From the NCBI GenBank assembly GCA_911728455.2, contig OU452234.1, forward strand, positions 3,412,501 to 3,476,500: a stretch of 64,000 nt of DNA, in the 5' to 3' direction. The translations under genes and the position numbers were made by a program. Origin of the DNA: Marthasterias glacialis. Its lineage: Eukaryota > Echinodermata > Asteroidea > Forcipulatida > Asteriidae. The notes under the pieces are model-generated. The model had not been told where the DNA came from. It saw only the letters and a program-made list of their open reading frames with translations, and did no database searches. This document shows positions 62,301 through 64,000 of this stretch, piece after piece; the stretch's first letter is position 1; each line of letters begins with the position of its first letter.

Positions 62301-63608
62301 TAAGTGAAGACTGTTACTGTATTTTACACAAATCCATTGGGGATGTCCTGTAGTGTTTTCTGCCATTACTCTGTAACACACAGCGGGCATCTCCAACCAA
62401 TAATGGTGTTGAAGCAGCCATACAAAACACCAGCGTAACATGAGTTAAAACCCATGCCTAACGAGAAACTGAGCATCATTTAAAGCCTGAGCTCAACATT
62501 GGTAAGCTGACTATAAATGCTTCCATTCTTTGCACAAATCAACGTATTTGTAATAAACCCAACCTGTGAAAATATCAGCTGATTTCGTTGTTGCATTCAG
62601 CATTTTTGTACGCATTCCTATAGGCAGAGTTTCCGTTTTATTAAGAAGAAAACTAATTTTGGATCTTATTTCATTTATTATTTAAAAAGTGATAACACTT
62701 TTGGCAGAAACATTTCAAGGACAGTTTTCCACCATTATCTTTATACCAAGTAAGGTACATGTAAATCTGTGAACACTTATGTTTTTCTTCTTGCCAATGT
62801 TTTTTTCTGGGGCTTTAAACTGTATTTTTTGTCCCACCCAGGATTGTTTGACTCCTCACGGCTTCCGCAAAGGCATGAAGTTAGAAGCCATTGACAAGAA
62901 GAACCCGTCGTTGATCTGCGTCGCCACGGTAGCCAACATCATGGAAAGCCGTTTCCTGATTCATTTCGATGCTTGGGAGGACATGTACGATTACTGGTGT
63001 GATTCCTCGTCCCCTTACATCCATCCCGTCGGATGGTGTGAGGAGAACGGCAACATCCTGTCTCCTCCGAATGGTGGGTTGCTGTCTTGAACCCTCGCAG
63101 TGTCCCAGGATGATTAAGATATTTGCAAAATTATCATATAATGTAGATCTTTATCATGGCTCAGTCATTATTTTCCCCAGTTAATATTATAATGGGGCCA
63201 GACCTGCCCTTCATCTAAAGGTATCATGCATTCCGTTTGGTAATTATTAAAAACAGAAACCTGCAATTTTCAAACTGAAATCTTACTTTGTATAAACTAC
63301 TTCCATCTGCTCCCTAACACACAGTTCTTATTGGACTTTGCCTAGATACAAAATAAGCAATATCTATTCATCATTGCCGCTAGAATGTGACTCCCAACAG
63401 GCTGGGTGTAGGGTGTCTTTACTGAAAGCTTGTCAATGGGTATGAGTTGATTTTCCCCCAAAACCAACAGTGTATCGTACCTTGAACCAAAAAGTTGTTG
63501 TCTTTCTTGTTGTTGTTTACAGATTATGAAGATATTGCTAACTTTACGTGGGCCGACTACTTAGCCAAAACTAAGGCTGTTGCCGTACCAACTAGAGCAT
63601 TTAAACCG
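44175..63608 (+). CDS. L3MBTL3: L3MBTL3-type MBT-domain Polycomb protein (5' complete, 3' end outside window)
   Basis: Exons 44175-44349, 51747-52081, 52713-52896, 54582-54705, 55414-55516, 56718-56790, 57140-57219, 57372-57606, 61734-61825, 62842-63073, 63523-63608 join in frame for 573 codons, all GT-AG. Order: acidic N terminus; EWSEDGIGILPGSDMK then FKMNEFGVLELIT (about 156-185), matching the L3MBTL3 N-terminal motif; FCS zinc finger (C243, C246, C262, C266); basic linker; MBT1 (about 335-436); MBT2 (about 443-545); first part of MBT3. In MBT2 the methyl-lysine pocket residues are present (D485, F509, W512, Y516; L3MBTL1 D355, F379, W382, Y386). The family reads mono- and dimethyl-lysine and compacts or represses chromatin in the nucleus. 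Third MBT repeat completion and a SAM domain are expected downstream. It is probably co-orthologous to vertebrate L3MBTL1/3/4, so the number in the symbol is provisional. Confidence 0.93.
44463..44695. mobile_element. GGTGGCAGCAG palindromic MITE, copy 3, with enlarged centre
   Basis: GGGATGCTAGGTGGCAGCAG and TCTGCTGCCACCTAGCTTCA ends; the centre (about 44532-44655) is about 120 bases longer than in the sisters, probably a second insertion. Lies just inside L3MBTL intron 2. Confidence 0.72.
45760..45779. repeat. 20-base perfect palindrome
   Basis: GTTTAAAACC followed by GGTTTTAAAC. Confidence 0.9.
46048..46184. mobile_element. hairpin element with 46-base perfect arms
   Basis: GGGAATAAAGGTGTGATGAA... 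and its exact complement at 46139-46184; the inner part is also imperfectly paired (CTGAGGGTCCTGGTGG vs CCATCAGGCCCCTCA). In L3MBTL intron 2. Confidence 0.85.
48507..48890 (+). repeat. dispersed 320-bp repeat, copy 2
   Basis: Parallel to 19239-19560 over its whole length, with insertions of T runs. Confidence 0.62.
49010..49380. repeat. GCTGCTTAAGC-family foldbacks, two adjacent copies
   Basis: Two units, each running from a GCTTAAGCA-type end to AGCAGCTCTATGAAATTGG, separated by GGGCCCTG. Provides the uninterrupted version of the site occupied by the element at 1360-1652. Confidence 0.75.
50016..50283. mobile_element. 268-bp foldback with 8-bp target duplication GGTGACAT
   Basis: CACTCAATAGTCCGAAGGTT at the left, AACCTTCGGACTATTGAG at the right; GGTGACAT on both sides (50008-50015, 50284-50291). 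Inside are repeated TCGATAGTCCTAAGGTT-like units in both orientations. Confidence 0.8.
50565..50715 (+). repeat. local duplication, copy 1
   Basis: About 150 bases (AAGGAAAAACTGCCTTGCCC to CAGATGTCAGTG), repeated at 50953-51091 with few differences. Confidence 0.85.
50953..51091 (+). repeat. local duplication, copy 2
   Basis: Second copy of 50565-50715, lacking a short ATGACCTATGGAAG-like segment. Its first part is the end of a CAGGCCTG-family copy (50866-50985). Confidence 0.85.
51747..52081 (+). CDS. L3MBTL3: L3MBTL coding exon: acidic/proline N-terminal region
   Basis: Encodes residues 59-170. A Pro/Ser/Thr-rich and acidic stretch contains TSELHGVKEEVNSDD (VKEE resembles a sumoylation motif). 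It ends with the conserved EWSEDGIGILPGSDMK, the counterpart of human L3MBTL3 DWKDGVGTLPGSDLK. The donor GTAAAT is followed at once by a C run. Confidence 0.9.
52229..52416. mobile_element. TTGACC-ended MITE, copy 3 (L3MBTL intron 3)
   Basis: TATTGACTCCCTTGCACGCG at one end, GTGATTTGGGTCAATA at the other; inverted relative to 9428-9620. Confidence 0.68.
52713..52896 (+). CDS. L3MBTL3: L3MBTL coding exon: FKMNEFG motif
   Basis: Two acceptors are possible, ending at 52712 and 52718, both in frame. The first is chosen because it adds Phe-Lys, giving SDMK-FKMNEFGVLE as in human L3MBTL3 SDLK-FRVNEFGALE. The rest is Ser/Pro/Thr-rich, ending FQFLGEAAAM; donor GTAAGC, phase 1. Confidence 0.9.
52997..53098. 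mobile_element. TTTCACAAA palindromic element, copy 3
   Basis: GGTGGATTTCATAAAACTAG to GCGCTTTGTGAAATCCA. Confidence 0.72.
53311..53478 (+). repeat. CAGGCCTG-family repeat (L3MBTL intron 4)
   Basis: CCAGGCCTGAAACTTCTGC start, full middle blocks, end AAGAATGAAGCAATCAGGC. Confidence 0.76.
53782..53975. mobile_element. inverted-repeat element with TTTTATCTTCCAGC ends
   Basis: TTTTATCTTCCAGC at the left, GCTGGAAGATAAAA at the right, perfect 14-base inverted repeats. Contains CpG-rich GCCGTAAACGACGGC. Confidence 0.6.
53989..54083. mobile_element. hairpin element GTTATCACATGCGCGC
   Basis: GTTATCACATGCGCGCTCAT...CGG opposite CCGTATTCCACTCGCGCTTG...GATAAC; arms of about 29 bases. Confidence 0.65.
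54187..54522. mobile_element. large palindromic element, 336 bp
   Basis: Arms of about 150 bases: CCCCTTGCATATGACG at the left with CTATGCAAGGG at the right, and near-perfect inner arms around ATACAGTTATATGGGCACGC and GAGGTGCATGCTG. Confidence 0.75.
54582..54705 (+). CDS. L3MBTL3: L3MBTL coding exon: FCS-type zinc finger
   Basis: Encodes residues 232-272 with CVCEQCGKRGP and GRFCSQSCVGAYAS. The C-x2-C then FCS-x2-C pattern is the FCS zinc finger seen in Polycomb-group proteins, reported to bind RNA in some members. Acceptor TATGCAG, donor GTAAGT, leaves in phase 2. Confidence 0.93.
55098..55209. mobile_element. GGTGGCAGCAG palindromic MITE, copy 4
   Basis: ACTTGGTGGCAGCAGATATA to AGTCTGCTGCCACCTACAA; in L3MBTL intron 5. 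Confidence 0.75.
55262..55310. repeat. poly-C tracts
   Basis: Two C runs (about 13 and 22) separated by AAAGCTCCCCA, about 100 bases before the next L3MBTL exon. Confidence 0.85.
55414..55516 (+). CDS. L3MBTL3: L3MBTL coding exon: basic linker
   Basis: Residues 273-307, KQGCIRKDSEKKKSSHMML through KKKVGRKPKSPGPEGK; a likely nuclear localisation signal. The donor GTGAAG is weak. A second GT nine bases on would add VKE in the same phase, so alternative donors are possible. Confidence 0.82.
55970..56128 (+). repeat. CAGGCCTG-family relative, subfamily 2
   Basis: TGGCCTGGGATTACACAGAG, TCGGTGCCCCTTCAAAAGTT, GATGAAATTCCAGACCTG. Confidence 0.6.
56210..56425. repeat. dispersed repeat, copy 2 (ATATGTGGCAGAGGG)
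   Basis: Counterpart of 3735-3910, with poly-C and poly-G runs added. Confidence 0.55.
56718..56790 (+). CDS. L3MBTL3: L3MBTL coding exon: linker before MBT1
   Basis: Residues 308-331, AHLHGDLKMTINIKGIEKSP. Acceptor is a long T tract plus TATTAG; strong donor GTGAGT. Enters in phase 0, leaves in phase 1, consistent with both neighbours. Sequence similarity is low here, so the call rests on splice sites and phase. Confidence 0.8.
57140..57219 (+). CDS. L3MBTL3: L3MBTL coding exon: MBT1 N-terminal arm
   Basis: Residues 332-358, KKKGFTWATYLQQERAMAAP then AKFFKD: the W-x2-YL...A-x-P-x3-F arm of an MBT repeat, as in human WASYLEEEKAVAVPAKLFKE. Acceptor ACCTAG, donor GTAAGT. Confidence 0.93.
57372..57606 (+). 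CDS. L3MBTL3: L3MBTL coding exon: MBT1 core
   Basis: Residues 359-436. FKVGMKLEGIDPKHPSLFCV, HFDGYSECYDFW and AGWCEKTNHKL are the MBT1 barrel signatures, very close to vertebrate L3MBTL1/3. The 4.1 kb intron that follows is filled with repeats. Confidence 0.97.
57766..58029. mobile_element. TAGACCGAT-ended MITE, 264 bp (L3MBTL intron 9)
   Basis: TAGACCGATCCATTAAGCCC and inverted GGGCTTGATGGATCGGTCAA; each arm continues into a GC box and TTGACCAATCACAGC / GCTGTGATTGGTCAA. Arms about 50 bases. Confidence 0.78.
58303..58578. mobile_element. foldback element with AGAGGGCG-type ends, copy 2
   Basis: TTGGCCTTATTTTTGACTGC-AAGAGGGCGC opposite GCGCCCTCTTTCTGTCAAAA-ATACGGCC. Confidence 0.68.
58615..59105. 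repeat. GCTGCTTAAGC-family cluster
   Basis: Several degenerate half units (AATTTTATAAAGCTG, TAAGCAGTGGTTATGAAATA, GCTGTACGAAATTTGGC, GGCTTTATGAAATTG). Confidence 0.55.
59630..59837 (+). repeat. tandem duplication, period about 102 bp
   Basis: CACCCCCAAATTCCAATTAT to GAAGAAGAAAAATT present twice in a row with a few differences and one small insertion. Confidence 0.88.
60776..60975. mobile_element. foldback element, 200 bp
   Basis: CTAGTAAGTTTTGCGGTGAC-ACCATGTAATCATCTC against GAGATAATTACACGGTGTCA-CCGCAAAACTTACTAG; centre CGATCAGTATGCTCTGATAG. Related to 3395-3706. Confidence 0.8.
61040..61200 (+). repeat. CAGGCCTG-family repeat, diverged
   Basis: GTTGCCTCCGTGCCCC, TGCCTTGGTGCTCCTTGAAA, CCTTACCAAGACAGAATTGC. 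In L3MBTL intron 9. Confidence 0.6.
61734..61825 (+). CDS. L3MBTL3: L3MBTL coding exon: MBT2 N-terminal arm
   Basis: Residues 437-467, FTADNFSWSSYLKMTKSQAA then PKTLFKSYEN, aligning with human FNWQTYLKTCKAQAAPKSLF. Acceptor ATTTAG, donor GTAAGT; phase 1 in, 0 out. Confidence 0.95.
61899..62191. mobile_element. foldback element with tRNA-like core
   Basis: Arms of about 55 bases (ACCCATACACCGATGTGTG... ACTCAGTACTTTCCCCGAGT and the inverted match at 62130-62191) enclose a tRNA-like segment with A box TAGTCTAGTTGG and B box GGTTCAGATCC (62028-62101). In L3MBTL intron 10. A one-armed relative is at 733-904. Confidence 0.8.
62842..63073 (+). CDS. L3MBTL3: L3MBTL coding exon: MBT2 core (methyl-lysine pocket)
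   Basis: Residues 468-544. GMKLEAIDKKNPSLICVATV, HFDAWEDMYDYWCDSSSP and HPVGWCEENG are MBT2 signatures. Asp485 and the aromatic cage Phe509, Trp512 and Tyr516 are all intact, so methyl-lysine binding is expected. Donor GTGGGT, phase 1. Confidence 0.97.
63523..63608 (+). CDS. L3MBTL3: L3MBTL coding exon: MBT3 N-terminal arm (last exon in window)
   Basis: Residues 545-573, YEDIANFTWADYLAKTKAVA then VPTRAFKP, matching human FSWDKYLEETNSLPAPARAFK. Donor GTGAGT at 63609; the MBT3 core lies beyond the window. Confidence 0.94.
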
Positions 63609-63824
63609 GTGAGTGAGCAGCCAGTGGCTGATTTCTTTAAAAGGAAGTATTCCTGTTGTCCCTTGAGGGAGGAGGGGTTAAGGTGGTGGGGGGATGATGC
63701 AATAATGTAATCACATTTACAGAAAATGGCCCCAGATATAGATTTATATAGATCTATATTTATAGATAGAAAACTTCAAACAGTTATCTGAAGCTTTGCA
63801 TGGTGTAGGAAGTAAGGCTCTCTT

Positions 63825-63980
63825 TTGTGAGAGAACAATTTCGCTTACCAGAATAAGGTTACCAGCCAAAATACCATATCGCACCCACTTTCTGTGACTG
63901 GTTTCCTGCTTAGTTTTGCTTAGCAGACATTTTTTCAAGTAATACTTTCTGCTTCAGCAGCTCTATCAAACTGGGACCAG
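63825..63980 (-). repeat. GCTGCTTAAGC-family repeat, half copy
   Basis: CGCTTACCAGAATAAGGTTA, CCAGCCAAAATACCAT, TTGCTTAGCAGACATTTTTT, AGCAGCTCTATCAAACTGGG; in the intron after the last L3MBTL exon seen. Confidence 0.65.
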
Positions 63981-64000
63981 CTGGGTTGAGATAAAGTACG

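Overview
This is a metazoan nuclear genome window: intron-rich, AT-leaning and crowded with short palindromic repeats. Two protein-coding genes could be assembled from it exon by exon with consistent splice phases. Both are most similar to chordate genes. The gene structures and the dense load of foldback/MITE repeats suggest an invertebrate deuterostome, most likely an echinoderm such as a sea star. The species assignment is inference.

Layout. (1) 1-7029: no gene recognised; several foldback/MITE-type repeats, plus the 3' flank of the first gene. (2) 7030-12618, minus strand: a complete six-exon PCMTD1/PCMTD2 homologue (protein-L-isoaspartate O-methyltransferase domain protein with a C-terminal SOCS/BC-box), 660 aa, about 300 aa longer than human PCMTD1 because of a charged low-complexity insert. 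(3) 12.7-35.4 kb: about 23 kb of intergenic, repeat-rich sequence with tRNA-derived SINEs, a LINE tail, an interstitial telomeric tract and many poly-G/poly-C tracts. (4) Near 35.4-35.5 kb: a possible promoter and 5' noncoding exon of the second gene. (5) 44175-63608 and beyond, plus strand: eleven coding exons of an L3MBTL3-type gene with the N-terminal region, an FCS zinc finger, MBT1, MBT2 and the start of MBT3. The 3' end lies outside the window.

The two genes are divergently oriented. Both products have plausible regulatory roles: a ubiquitin-ligase adaptor that recognises isoaspartyl/carboxyl damage, and a methyl-lysine-reading Polycomb-type repressor. Nothing shows that they act together. 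The remaining sequence is best explained by several families of short non-autonomous elements, many nested in each other. Several insertions have readable target-site duplications: TTAA (piggyBac-like) and 8 bp (hAT-like). No dramatic new system was found. The most informative oddities are the nested transposons with empty sites visible in sister repeats, a tRNA-like core inside a long terminal inverted repeat, a palindromic MITE whose ends resemble CTCF sites, and homopolymer G or C runs directly beside splice donors.
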